Source of the DNA: Theodoxus fluviatilis
Lineage: Eukaryota > Mollusca > Gastropoda > Cycloneritida > Neritidae
Direction of reading: 5' to 3'
DNA length: 15,000 nucleotides
Assembly (NCBI GenBank): GCA_034096865.1
Contig: JAWQFJ010012433.1
Span: forward strand, 70,001 to 85,000
Shown here: positions 1 to 8,121 of the stretch, in pieces
How the letters are laid out: each line of letters opens with the position of its first letter
How positions within the stretch are numbered: the first letter of the stretch is position 1
The notes under the pieces: generated by a model
The model's database searches: none
Told to the model about the DNA's origin: nothing
What the model saw: only the letters and a program-made list of their open reading frames with translations
Made by a program: the position numbers and the translations under genes

Positions 1-721
1 TCAATACAATATGCAGATTAGGTAAGGTAAAGATACTGATTTCTAATAGTGGCTTTTGACCCATACCTGGAGCTGAAACCACTTACAATTTTACCCCTGT
101 CATCAGGTCACGTGATCAATGCTTTGACATCACATGATGACAAACACAGTGACAGACAGACAGAGCGCATACAGTCAGGCAGACAGTTACCAGCACCATC
201 TCCATGCCCTGGGGAGATGTCATGAATAAAGTGTTTTGGCCTATGACCTTTGTTGGCTATGTAAAGCAATTGATTACAAACATCACTAGAGGTGGTTAGT
301 GTAGGAGCACGGCACGATTTCCCGTGTTTTTCACCTTTTATGAATCTTGTAAGGAGGCGCAGTGGGTGTCTTCTCACCTCCGACCTACAGGGGGACCACT
401 CTCTGGAGAGTGTTCCAATCAGATAATTGCTTGTGGCCATATCACGGTTTGATTGCAGTATAGTATGCAATTACTGCTCTCACTGGTTTTGATATCTGCT
501 CCTGGATGCTGAGAGGTAACACAAGCTAACTGCTTTACCTGATGATGCAAATCTAGGACACACACAGCTTCAAATACCATTACAACCAGCAGCCTGTGAC
601 ATGTGCTGTGAGTGCTGGACTGGATTTGCATAGTGCTATCAGGGGTTCATTGTGAGATGATAATCATATCTCATTGTGTCCTGTACAAAATGTCTTTGAA
701 AATATCATGAATTGTTTTCAG
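1..721. other. Intron sequence upstream of first visible cadherin exon
   Basis: No exon with good splice sites and cadherin-like coding is visible here. The stretch is AT-rich with some GACA-type simple sequence near 140-185 and a small 7-bp inverted repeat at 197-219. It ends in a pyrimidine-rich acceptor (attgttttcag) at 711-721. It is read as the 3' part of an intron whose upstream exon lies outside the window. Confidence 0.6.
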
Positions 722-913
722 ATGCAAGTCCAAGTTGGAGACAATGGCATCCCCCAGAGAAACTCTACAACCTTTGCAACTGTGAGAGTGACCGTACAGC
801 GGAACAGGAGTCCTCCAGTCTTCATTGGCTCCCCATACAACGTCACCATCCGTGAAGATACCACCATCAGCTCCTCTGTCGTGCAAATTCTTGCCAATGA
901 TGCTGATGTGGAT
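722..913 (+). CDS. Cadherin-repeat protein, exon A (end of one EC repeat, start of the next)
   Basis: This internal exon of 64 codons is bounded by acceptor attgttttcag and donor gtaagt, phase 0 at both ends. The translation starts MQVQVGDNGIP, which matches the 'xVxAxDnGxP' strand of a cadherin EC repeat. It then has TVRVTVQRNRSPPVF, the conserved end of an EC repeat with the PPVF linker. It continues into the next repeat with YNVTIRED, holding the calcium-binding Glu, and closes on NDADVD, the DxD calcium motif. Cadherin EC repeats lie outside the cell and mediate calcium-dependent adhesion. The exon belongs to the same gene as the five exons downstream, and the open frame extends a little upstream only because the acceptor region lacks stops. 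The specific cadherin (Fat-like, dachsous-like or other) cannot be told from these repeats. Confidence 0.88.
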
Positions 914-1652
914 GTAAGTTACTGTGGTGTCTGTTTTAACTCTCTTCCATACAGTCTTATTAGATAATATTTTTTCAGTTTTGCATAGAAAAATGAGAGA
1001 CATGTACACAAATGGTAGGTGCATGTTTAATGATTAAAGGGAAAGTGCCAATTCTTTTAAGCGAAACAGCAATGAAAATATGTTCCGACTGCATGCCTTG
1101 TCTGAAAGACTTTTTTAAATATAGAAAAGTGAGACTTTGTTTGAAGACGATTTGTGAGCTCGCTTTCAGCACTGAATGAGAGGAGAAAGTCACATTAAAT
1201 ATATTTTTTTATTTTGTGATGTAGTACATTACTAATTAGATGTACTATGTTCAAAGTCTCATGCAGTACATTTATAGTGGGACGTAATACGAAATCGTCT
1301 TGGTGTCAGTTGATCGAAAACTGTTGACTATACCACTTACTTCACAGTAGTTGGTATATGCAAGTATGCTGTTGTATTCAAGAAAGTATCTCCAAATACT
1401 GTATATACAAAACACTCCTAACTTAGCATTTTTACTTTAAGAAAATAATTTAACAAGGGGTTTTCATCAGTAATGTGTACACTTTGCAAATAAATTGGGG
1501 AAAATTGGAGACTGAAATAAGATTAATGCATAGTTTATCTATTCTAATGTTTGTCTTGCCCTACATATCTCATTTATTTGTTGTAGAACAGAGAACATGT
1601 CACTTTGTTATTTAGTCCTTTGCTTGAAACCATAAATTTGTATTATTTCCAG
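914..1652 (+). other. Intron A-B, no further gene seen
   Basis: This 739-bp AT-rich intron runs from gtaagt to tattatttccag. No coding, repeat or RNA gene is apparent in it. Its size serves as a yardstick for the original size of the neighbouring transposon-filled intron. Confidence 0.75.
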
Positions 1653-1781
1653 AACCCATTCAACAACATCAGCTTGAGTCTTATTGGAGACAACAAGGGC
1701 CCAATCTTCTTTACCCTGGACAACAACAACATCATCCGAACCTCAAGAGATCTGACTACAGATAGTGACCCCAGCTATACG
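1653..1781 (+). CDS. Cadherin-repeat protein, exon B (middle of an EC repeat)
   Basis: This internal exon of 43 codons has acceptor ttatttccag and donor gtaggg, phase 0 on both sides. It begins NPFNNISLSLIGDN, which follows directly from the DADVD ending of exon A and supplies the calcium-ligand Asn after the DxD motif. It continues with FFTLDNNNIIRTSRDL, corresponding to the usual 'F.id..tG.i.t...LDrE' strand, and ends DPSYT where EC repeats normally have 'Y.l.V.a.D'. The canonical LDRE or LDYE motif is degenerate here (RDLTTDSD), so one calcium-binding position may be weak. The same short-exon role is played by exons D and F. Confidence 0.85.
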
Positions 1782-2156
1782 GTAGGGAGAAGCATAAACA
1801 TACTTTCACAATAAAGAGATTTGTGCTTTTCTTTTTTAAATACAGACAATACGTTGTGCACAATTTTTACAGCTGTCTTTGTAGTCTACTTTGGGTGAAC
1901 AAAGTGATGTGATGAGTTTGCTACATCATTGGTATGTACAGAAAACCTGTTGATAAACTCATAGCATGTTGATGCTCCTCTCCTCCAACAGGACCGACAT
2001 CCTTCTGAGCCTGCACAAATGAATCATTAAAGGCACACTTTTTGTCCTTTCAGCCTCCATCACTTCTCTAATCTTGCTGTATGTTTTTGCCATCTGGTTA
2101 CTAAAGCTATTGAAGTATTGTCTTTTAGGCCAACAGATGCTTAGTTTTATTACATA
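1782..2156 (+). other. 5' part of the large intron before the transposon insertions
   Basis: This is ordinary AT-rich intron from donor gtaggg to the TA dinucleotide at 2155-2156 that flanks the inverted-repeat element. No exon, RNA gene or clear repeat is seen. Confidence 0.6.
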
Positions 2157-2182
2157 TGTGACCCTCCATCACAAAATGAGTC
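2157..2182 (+). repeat. Left terminal inverted repeat of the outer element
   Basis: TGTGACCCTCCATC followed by ACAAAATGAGTC. It pairs with 10089-10114 at 23 of 26 positions. Confidence 0.75.
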
Positions 2183-2248
2183 ACGCGTTGCATTTTGAAC
2201 ATTTTGATAGCTGTATGTTTTCAAAAAGAGCACACAGCAAGTTTTTCA

Positions 2249-2269
2249 ATGGTGCAATAATCATGAACA
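2249..2269 (+). repeat. Left copy of 21-bp direct repeat flanking the LTR element
   Basis: The 21 bases beginning atggtgcaat and ending catgaaca abut the first base of the 5' LTR. They recur exactly at 9601-9621, directly after the last base of the 3' LTR. This is the expected geometry of a target-site duplication, but integrases of LTR elements normally leave 4-6 bp. If the LTR were taken to end two bases earlier, the repeat would be 23 bp. Confidence 0.85.
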
Positions 2270-3131
2270 TGTGGCGGTCCCAGCCCCTGTTTTTATTTTT
2301 TTGGTGTAGTTTTGTAATATGTCTACCTTGTATTTTATTCCCAATGCGTTTACGAAAACGCGATCGAGTTGGCTGTTAACTGCTGAAGCCGTTAACAGAG
2401 CTGGGGAGAACGCCTACGTGATGGCGTCCTATTTTTAGGGGCTGAGTGCAGCTCTGTTGTCTGGGAATGCCAAACCGTTGTCCTCATTTTCTGCTTTGTT
2501 TTCAAACTATGCAAGACTGGCTGGACGTAGCAGTCTGACCTTCTGTGAACTATCTGTCTAGGTTTTAAAATCCAACGTTTAGCGCAATCAGCCTCAACGA
2601 CCATTTTCAACGTAACTAGGACACTAACGCTATTCCTGACAATCTGATTGGCTGAGGCTGGGTTGTGTTGTGGTTCATCTACACGGCGAGCGAGCGAATT
2701 AGGCAGTGTGCGCGTAACCTGCGGGTTGTGGAGACGTGAATGTCTAAAGAGTAAAAGCCACACTCCGTGTGCGGAGAACACGTAAAAAGAATCTCTCAAG
2801 AATCATGTACTAAGAACGTACCGTATCCCCATGTGCGATCGCGCACAGCCTGCTGTACTAGTACTACTACGACTCGTACGAGGCCAGATCGAATCGACGC
2901 AACTGTACGTGTAGTCGATCGAGGTATAGGGAGAAGAAATCCTTTCAAGACTGATTCCCCATCATCTGAGTGATGATTGAAGAAGGAACGATCCTCATTG
3001 AATCCCGCTATCATTTTCGTCTCAAGACGTTTATACCCTCAGTCAAAGAGGAAATTCTGGCTGAGTGATTTGTGCAAGTGTTTGTGTCGAGTGTTGTGTG
3101 TGGATACACAACCAATGTTTATGGCCTGTTT

Positions 3132-3167
3132 AATCTCTCTCAAAGGATTAGCCTTGTGAGAGAGATT
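3132..3167 (+). other. Stable hairpin in the LTR
   Basis: AATCTCTCTCA at 3132-3142 pairs perfectly with TGAGAGAGATT at 3157-3167. Inside, AAGG (3143-3146) pairs with CCTT (3152-3155), leaving a 5-nt loop and one bulged G. The copy in the 3' LTR is at 9033-9068. It is a candidate RNA structure in the transcribed part of the LTR; its function is unknown. Confidence 0.6.
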
Positions 3168-3290
3168 GTGTGTGATGGTCTGAGTGACCAGAATTCTGTG
3201 GATAGAATTTCATCAGTGACGCACTCCCGAAATAGCGTCGCACGTCGATCAGCGTGAAAAAGACTCGCTCGTAAGTACTGTTGTTCATTC

Positions 3291-3458
3291 AGAGGAAGCA
3301 TATTCCTCTATGTTCAGTCTGAGAGTAGACTGACAAAGATAAGAGACTGAACTGATATAATTCATCTACAGTGACATTATTTTCTTCAGTCAAGTAGTTG
3401 GGGTTAGAGGAAGCATTCCTCTACGTTCAGTTTAAGATTATGTAGGCTGACCAGCCTA
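3291..3458 (+). repeat. Duplicated twin-hairpin block in the LTR
   Basis: Two related modules each hold an AGAGGAA/TTCCTCT hairpin (3291-3309 and 3405-3423), then GTTCAG, then a second hairpin. The second hairpins are TCAGTCT/AGACTGA at 3314-3333 and TAGGCTG/CAGCCTA at 3443-3458. The same block occurs in the 3' LTR near 9192-9359. This suggests an internal duplication of a structured RNA element. Confidence 0.55.
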
Positions 3459-3520
3459 ATTGATTTAATCCATTTTGCCTTTCTATAGTATTCTCGTTTC
3501 TTTTGTCATGAATTAGTCAT

Positions 3521-3526
3521 ATTAAA
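3521..3526 (+). promoter_or_regulatory. Possible polyadenylation signal in LTR
   Basis: ATTAAA, the common variant poly(A) hexamer, lies about 175 bp before the LTR end. The copy in the 3' LTR (9422-9427) would be the functional one. This rests on motif only; a hexamer of this kind is expected by chance in AT-rich DNA. Confidence 0.3.
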
Positions 3527-3702
3527 GAATATCATTAATGCTCATGGTGTCATGTCAACTATACGAGCCTTGAGTTGAGATCGAGTGTGAGAGAATGAAT
3601 TAGTGACACCCTCCACGTATATACCCCTAGACCAAGAGTAAAAAAGAAGAATTTACAAATTGAGAAAATTAAAGTGGAAGATTGTGGAAGGTCAGTCACA
3701 TT

Positions 3703-3721
3703 TGGGGGCATCGTCCAAGAT
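3703..3721 (+). promoter_or_regulatory. Primer binding site, tRNA-Pro-like
   Basis: TGGGGGCATCGTCCAAGAT lies two bases after the 5' LTR. It resembles the tRNA-Pro-type PBS TGGGGGCTCGTCCGGGAT, with one extra A and two mismatches. The site primes minus-strand DNA synthesis in reverse transcription. Position and TGG start are as expected; the exact tRNA is inferred. Confidence 0.65.
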
Positions 3722-4183
3722 TATTTTTGTTTCATGAAAAGAAGCAAAAATATCAAAATCTGGTTCATGACAAAGTGAGTTGGTTAAAAGCCATTGTCAG
3801 TGTCTACGATTGACGTGATGTGATTTCTTTTTGAGAAATTCTGAGTAGAAGTGACAGATCATTTGTTGTACTGGTGTTTGAATGAATTAATTTTATGATA
3901 ACCTGTTTTCTTAAAACAAGAAAGTGCATAGACCTCGCAGAAACATAATTATTGTTGGTTGAAATCTGCGAGTGAAGATTCAAGGGACGCTACTCTGCTT
4001 ACCATAGCAGTTGATATGATGCGTTGACAGCATGCTTTGCATTACTTGCATGTGAATGAGTTAGATTGACTGTTAACTCATGCATATTGATTCTTTTACC
4101 TTTTTTGATGATTGTGGGTTACTGACTTTTTGGGGAACCTTTGTGTTTGATTTTTGGCAGAGTATTTTGACTTTGTGTGGGCC
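3722..4183 (+). other. Untranslated leader of the retrotransposon
   Basis: This is about 460 bp between PBS and the gag ATG with no coding content. A stem of 8 bp (CTCGCAGA at 3934-3941 with TCTGCGAG at 3965-3972, 23-nt loop) is the clearest structure. It is a reasonable place for a packaging or dimerisation signal, but that is inference from position only. Confidence 0.5.
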
Positions 4184-5617
4184 ATGGCTGAGTTATCTTT
4201 CGGTGAGGAGGAGATCAGCTTTTCAGTTTCACGGGACGGAATTTTGAAGGCTGGCAAGAGTGATTTAGAGAATCTTGTTCAGAAGTATGGGCTTGAAGTT
4301 CCAGAAAATGCATCTAAGGTTGATCTCCAAATAGTAATATTTGATCACTTGCAGTTGTTGTCAGCAGAGAAAGAGAGATTGGTATCGCTCAGTACTGATC
4401 AGGTCACCCCTTGCCCATCTCCGAATATGGATGAGTTGAGGCGATTAGAGCTAGCATGGGCTGAAAAGAAGTTGAAGCTCGAGTTGGAGGACAAGGAGAG
4501 AGAGAGAGAACGAGAGGACCGGAGAGAAGAGAGAGAGAGAAAAGAACGCCAAGAGAGAGAAGAGAGAGAGAGGCAGGAAAAGGAGAAAGAGAGAGAAGAG
4601 CGTCTAGCGAGAGAAGAGAGAGAGAGAGAAGAGCGTCTAGCGAGAGAAGAGAGAGAAAGGCAGGAAAAGGAGAAAGAGAGAGAAGAGCGTCTAGCGAGAG
4701 AAGAGAAAGAGAGAGAAGAGCGTCTAGCGAGAGAAGAGAGAGAGAGAGCAGAAAGAGAGAGAGAGAGAGACCATCAGATCAAAATGAAAGAAATGGAGGT
4801 GAGCCTAGGAAGTACCGGGAGAAGGGAAAGAGTAAATGAACCCATAGATTTGAGGGCCTTCCAGGGAGTGCCAAAATTTTCTGAAGAGGCAGTAGAAGAA
4901 TTTTTTGACACTTTTGAGAGGCAGGCAGAAAGCTTGAACTGGCCACAGGAGAGATGGCCAGTCATCCTAGGTGGTGTGATTACAGGAAAGGCTCAGATAG
5001 TCTATAACACTCTGCCTCGGGAGGAAACAACAGATTATGGCACCCTGAAATCAGAGATACTGAAGCGGTATGCTCTGACTCCAGAAGCATACAGGCAGAG
5101 ATATATGAAATGTAGGAAGCAGGACAAAGAGAGCTACAAAGAGTTTGCTGCAAATCTGAAGGGAGCACATGACAGGTGGATGAGATCAGACGGTGCAGGG
5201 GACGAAGTGGAGTCGAGACTAGCTAAATTGGATGTGTTGGAGAAATTCAAGAGATCAGTGCCTGCCAACATCAGGATATATATTGGGGAGAGACAAGTTG
5301 AGGATGTGTTTGAGGCAGCAACTTTGGCAGACAACTATGAGCTCATTCATGAACAGAATCAGGGACAGAAGAAATGGGGAGATAGGAACAAGCCTTCATT
5401 CAAGAGGGAGGGATCAGGGAGGATGGATCAAAGGCCAGTAGATAGAGAGAGACAAGGTTATAGAGGAAATGGCCAAACACCCCTGAAATGTTTCAAGTGT
5501 CAGAAGACAGGACACGTAGCAAAGAATTGTTGGGTCAGGGTACCACAAACTGAGGTCAGGGGTAGGGTAGCCCTAGTGAGGAATGGGGAGAGGGCACAAC
5601 AACAACCAAATCTGTGA
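4184..5617 (+). CDS. gag: Gag polyprotein (charged helix, SCAN-like capsid, CCHC zinc knuckle)
   Basis: This gives 477 aa from the ATG in a strong context (gggccATGg); the frame opens slightly earlier but without an ATG. Residues 1-80 are a plain N-terminus. Residues about 82-205 are almost pure Glu/Arg/Lys (repeats built on REERLAREE), expected to form a long charged helix or coiled coil. Residues about 220-390 look like Ty3/gypsy capsid. The part with RYALTPEAYRQRY, SYKEF and VLEKFKRSVP resembles the SCAN domain, which is known to derive from the capsid of Gmr1-like elements. Residues 436-449 are a CX2CX4HX4C knuckle (CFKCQKTGHVAKNC) for RNA binding. The product would assemble the particle that packages the element RNA. 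The frame is intact in spite of the decayed pol. It stops at a UGA followed by an in-frame protease frame. Confidence 0.92.
   Translation: MAELSFGEEEISFSVSRDGILKAGKSDLENLVQKYGLEVPENASKVDLQIVIFDHLQLLSAEKERLVSLSTDQVTPCPSPNMDELRRLELAWAEKKLKLELEDKEREREREDRREERERKERQEREERERQEKEKEREERLAREEREREERLAREERERQEKEKEREERLAREEKEREERLAREERERAERERERDHQIKMKEMEVSLGSTGRRERVNEPIDLRAFQGVPKFSEEAVEEFFDTFERQAESLNWPQERWPVILGGVITGKAQIVYNTLPREETTDYGTLKSEILKRYALTPEAYRQRYMKCRKQDKESYKEFAANLKGAHDRWMRSDGAGDEVESRLAKLDVLEKFKRSVPANIRIYIGERQVEDVFEAATLADNYELIHEQNQGQKKWGDRNKPSFKREGSGRMDQRPVDRERQGYRGNGQTPLKCFKCQKTGHVAKNCWVRVPQTEVRGRVALVRNGERAQQQPNL
4494..4779 (+). repeat. GAGA-rich coding repeat within gag
   Basis: This purine-only (GAGAGA) tract is interrupted four times by GCGTCTAGCGAGAGAAGAG-like units encoding ERLAREE. 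A longer block of roughly 34 codons (from RQEKEKEREERLAREE) is present twice. It behaves like a microsatellite that has stayed in frame, so length variation between copies of the element is likely. Confidence 0.8.
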
Positions 5618-5620
5618 CTA
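5615..5620 (+). promoter_or_regulatory. Candidate stop-codon readthrough site (UGA CUA)
   Basis: The gag stop UGA is followed directly by CUA. This hexanucleotide is an established leaky-stop context in animal mRNAs and some viruses. The downstream 32 codons (5618-5713) are open in exactly the same frame and run into the protease frame without an ATG until 5741, where the start context is poor (T at -3). Together these fit expression of Gag-Pro by occasional readthrough, as murine gammaretroviruses do with UAG. A chance nonsense mutation is the alternative. Confidence 0.6.
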
Positions 5621-7156
5621 TGGGATGGGCCAAGAGATCAGACACCAACATTTAGGAGTGGAGCCCTAAACAGTTCAAATGTCAAGAATCAATCAGATCA
5701 ATTTTCTGAGAAAGTGATAGCAGAATACTACAAACCATTCATGTCAGTAGGGGAAGTGAAGGTGGGCCAGAGAATAACACCAATAAGAGTATTGAGGGAT
5801 ACTGGATCTACTTTGACCATCATGAGATCTGTTGCACTACCAGACAGGGATAAATGCTTCACAGGGAAGAGAGTGTTGACTTCAGGACTAGGTGGAGTGG
5901 TGCAGTCAATGCCACTGCATGAGGTCGAGTTGCGTACTCGAGAGTACACAGGTTTAGCCTGTGTGGGACTCTGTCCCGAACTACCAGTACCTGGTGTTGA
6001 CATCCTGATAGGAAATGATTTGGCTGGTGCAAAAGTGGCAAAGGGCAGCATTCAGGGTTATGCTGTTGAGACATCTATGAGGGAGATGTCTAGCTCAGTG
6101 GGTGTTGATCAACACTCGACCAATCAGATGAGTTTTGATGGCGAGCTGGTTGTGGGCTGTGAAAGCAGCACGGCAGTCTCGAAAGAGATGTCAAACCCCA
6201 CTGTAGCGAAGTGCCCTTCTGCAGAAACTAGTGATCAGATGGATAGTAGGGGAATAGGTTGTGCGTCAACCAAGATGTCGAGGGAAATGACATCAGGCCC
6301 TGTGATGGGTGAAATTCCCCATGAAGAGTCAGCAGAAGATGGAAATCTGACTCTGTCTGATCGAAAGAAGCTGAGCGCTTCGGAGGTGGACCTAGGAGAT
6401 CCACTAGTGGAGAATCTGCGTGATGACTCCACGGACACAACGATAGTGTCGGAGGATAGTAGGGGAATGGGTTGTACGTCAACCAAGATGTCGAGGGAAA
6501 TGACATCAGGCCCTGTGATGGGTGACATTCCCATTGAAGAGTCAGCAGAAGATGAAGAACTGACTCTGTTTGATCAAGAGAAGCTGAGCGCTTCTGAGGT
6601 GCATGTAGGAGATGCACTGGTGGAGAATCTGCGCGATGACTCCACGGACACATTGATAGTGTCGGAGGTAGGTGCTAGTCAGCGTAGTGACGCATCTACG
6701 CTCGTTAAAGAGCAGCAAGCTGATAGTAGCCTGGCGTGCCTCTATGCTGAGGAGGAGGAGGAGGAGGAGAGAGATGAAATTTTGCTAGGATCGTTTCTGG
6801 GAGAGAAGGAAGAGAAGACAGATGAAGAAATGAGAGAAGTACTCCAGCCCCATGTTTCCATGGAGGACTGCAAGATAGAAGGGAGGCCTGAATCTTGTGT
6901 GGAAACAAGTATGGAAGGGCTAGATGAAAGAGAAAGACAAGAAGGAAAGGAAGATGTGAGTTTGCCATTCAGGGCTGAGTTCAGTGTGACTCCAGGTGGC
7001 AGTGAGTCAGTGTATGTTGCTGAGTGTCTGAGAGACGTGAAACAGGGAATGACAACCTGGTATGACTGGAAGAAGAGAAAAAGGAAGCCTGAACCAAGAG
7101 AGGTGATGTGCATGACTAACCTTCTTGAGTTGATGGGAGAAGAAAGACAAAGATGA
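5618..7156 (+). CDS. pro: Aspartic protease with long acidic extension and integrase C-terminal relic
   Basis: This open frame of 512 codons is in phase with gag and separated from it by a single UGA. The retropepsin-like domain covers roughly 5740-6060: LRDTGSTLTI holds the catalytic Asp (5798-5800), and DILIGNDLAG is the second conserved motif. Next comes an acidic Ser/Glu-rich region with a 71-residue tandem duplication (6242-6667). After it, EQQADSSLACLY and a poly-Glu run look like the segment that precedes integrase in related elements. The last 45 residues (WYDWKKRKRKPEPRE) resemble the integrase C-terminal side of 'YDrkAk.R.fepGd', so the integrase core has been lost between. The product probably starts by readthrough from gag; independent initiation at 5741 is possible but weak. 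The protease would mature Gag. The acidic extension has no function I can name. Confidence 0.78.
   Translation, partial: LWDGPRDQTPTFRSGALNSSNVKNQSDQFSEKVIAEYYKPFMSVGEVKVGQRITPIRVLRDTGSTLTIMRSVALPDRDKCFTGKRVLTSGLGGVVQSMPLHEVELRTREYTGLACVGLCPELPVPGVDILIGNDLAGAKVAKGSIQGYAVETSMREMSSSVGVDQHSTNQMSFDGELVVGCESSTAVSKEMSNPTVAKCPSAETSDQMDSRGIGCASTKMSREMTSGPVMGEIPHEESAEDGNLTLSDRKKLSASEVDLGDPLVENLRDDSTDTTIVSEDSRGMGCTSTKMSREMTSGPVMGDIPIEESAEDEELTLFDQEKLSASEVHVGDALVENLRDDSTDTLIVSEVGASQRSDASTLVKEQQADSSLACLYAEEEEEEERDEILLGSFLGEKEEKTDEEMREVLQPHVSMEDCKIEGRPESCVETSMEGLDERERQEGKEDVSLPFRAEFSVTPGGSESVYVAECLRDVKQGMTTWYDWKKRKRKPEPREVMCMTNLLELMGEERQR
6242..6667 (+). repeat. Two-unit 213-bp in-frame tandem duplication
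   Basis: Units 6242-6454 and 6455-6667 are each exactly 213 bp (71 codons). They differ at about 20 positions by eye, roughly 91% identity, with no indel. Both begin at a GATAGTAGGGGAAT sequence (DSRG) and end GTGTCGGAG (VSE). The frame is preserved and many differences change amino acids. The duplication is older than the LTR divergence. Confidence 0.93.
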
Positions 7157-8079
7157 CTCATATGACTAGGCTGAAGAAGTACCCTGGAACCAACAGTGGT
7201 GAGAAAATCATGCCTGTGTGTTTGACAGTGGGTGGTGAACAAGATCTGGATGAGGAGAGAGAGTGGGAGATATGAGACTGAGCAACATGCAGTAGAAAGT
7301 GAAGCCAGAGCTCAGTAAATTCCCTACCACCCTTCAGAATTGCTTTAGGACACCTGAGAAAGAAAGATAGAATACAGTAAAGGGTTGTTTGTCAGACATC
7401 AGGGTTTGTTCTCAGATGTGCCTAGGAAAACTCATTCCTCACCCCCATGAGATAGAGCTGTCAAATGATGACTTACTTATGCCTAATCCCTTAGCATGCC
7501 TAGGGAGTGAATGAAGAGAAGATTTTCTGTGTAAGTGATCAAGCACTACAGAAAGATCTGTTGTAATTTAGCTGAAGTGGTTTTGCCATTGGCAAACTTG
7601 TTAAAAGTCAAAATGTTGACATGAGCTAATCAATGTCAGTGAGCTCTAAAAGGCCAGAGTTGTTTTGTTTTTGTGTGTGAGTGTAATTGTTTTGGTGGTA
7701 TTAGACTGTAACAAACAGTTCATTGTTCATTGGATCAAACTATGAGAGCATTGTTGGTGCAGTGTGGAGATGTCAAGCATCTAATAGACTACTGTTCCAA
7801 GAAGTTTTGCAGTATCAGAGATGTTATCCCATTGTGGAAGAAGAAGTTTTGGGTTTATTGAGTGTAAAGATTACATTTTGAGGTGTATCTGCATGAGACA
7901 CCCTGTACATGAGGTGATTGTATATAGTGATCACAATCTGTTGTTGTTTCCTAAATTACACGAAAAGGGAAGAACCAATGGTGGTTGAGATGGAGTGTAA
8001 TTCTCCAGGAATTCCATTGTGTACTGAATATATCCCTGGTCAAGAGAATGTGTTGGCCGATGCCTTGTCACGTTGTTGA
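7157..8079 (+). pseudogene. pol: Decayed pol remnant (linker, pre-RT, RT end, RNase H)
   Basis: Short coding fragments in shifting frames match successive parts of a Ty3/gypsy pol. From 7159, HMTRLKKY resembles the HvNmLKkY linker after integrase (frame open to 7275). From about 7379, HQGLFSDVPRKT and then, in another frame, PHEIEL resemble the segment just before RT. At 7544-7624, HYRKICCNLAEVVLPLANLL resembles the RT/RNase H junction. From about 7744, ALLVQCGDVKHLIDYCSKKF, then EVIVYSDHNLL, LRWSVILQEF and YIPGQENVLADALSRC, the last ending at the stop 8077-8079, are pieces of RNase H. Several frameshifts and stops separate them. The RT palm (YxDD region) would fall in the gap near 7500-7543 and is absent. 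No active polymerase, RNase H or integrase can be made from this copy. Confidence 0.85.
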
Positions 8080-8121
8080 ATGTTGTTGATTTCCTCCCAT
8101 TTTCTTTTGCTTGTACTTGTA

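Larger units (their letters stand above)
2270..3700 (+). repeat. 5' LTR
   Basis: This 1431-bp direct repeat starts TGTGGCGG and ends GTCAGTCACA. Relative to the 3' LTR I see four substitutions (two adjacent near 2753, one near 2892, one near 3451), a 2-bp CA insertion near 2761 and one extra A in the run near 3640. The length difference of 3 bp agrees with these indels. The middle third is rich in CpG (for example 2688-2730 and 2837-2900) and several stable hairpins lie in the 3' half. The short ORFs inside the LTR occur in both copies with no recognisable protein family. Confidence 0.95.

Noticed and set aside
108..631. Minus-strand open frames of 120 and 70 codons at the left end
   Set aside because: No recognisable domain, no splice context, atypical composition; likely chance.
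2767..3257. Several 60-72 residue open frames in the LTR, repeated at 8551-9158
   Set aside because: They repeat only because the LTR is duplicated, overlap on both strands, and resemble no protein family.
4154..4183. Gag starting at TTG 4154
   Set aside because: No ATG there; the ATG at 4184 has a strong context and is the natural eukaryotic start.
4494..4779. Tandem spaced repeats as a CRISPR-like array
   Set aside because: Eukaryotic coding repeat with no unique spacers; the repeats are in-frame Glu/Arg codons.
5714..5740. Protease frame starting at GTG 5714
   Set aside because: GTG is not a usual eukaryotic start, and the frame is open all the way back to the gag UGA, so the boundary at 5714 is arbitrary.
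6228..7242. Long minus-strand open frames opposite the protease extension
   Set aside because: Shadows of the purine-rich coding strand; low-complexity Ser/Pro/Leu translations with no domain.
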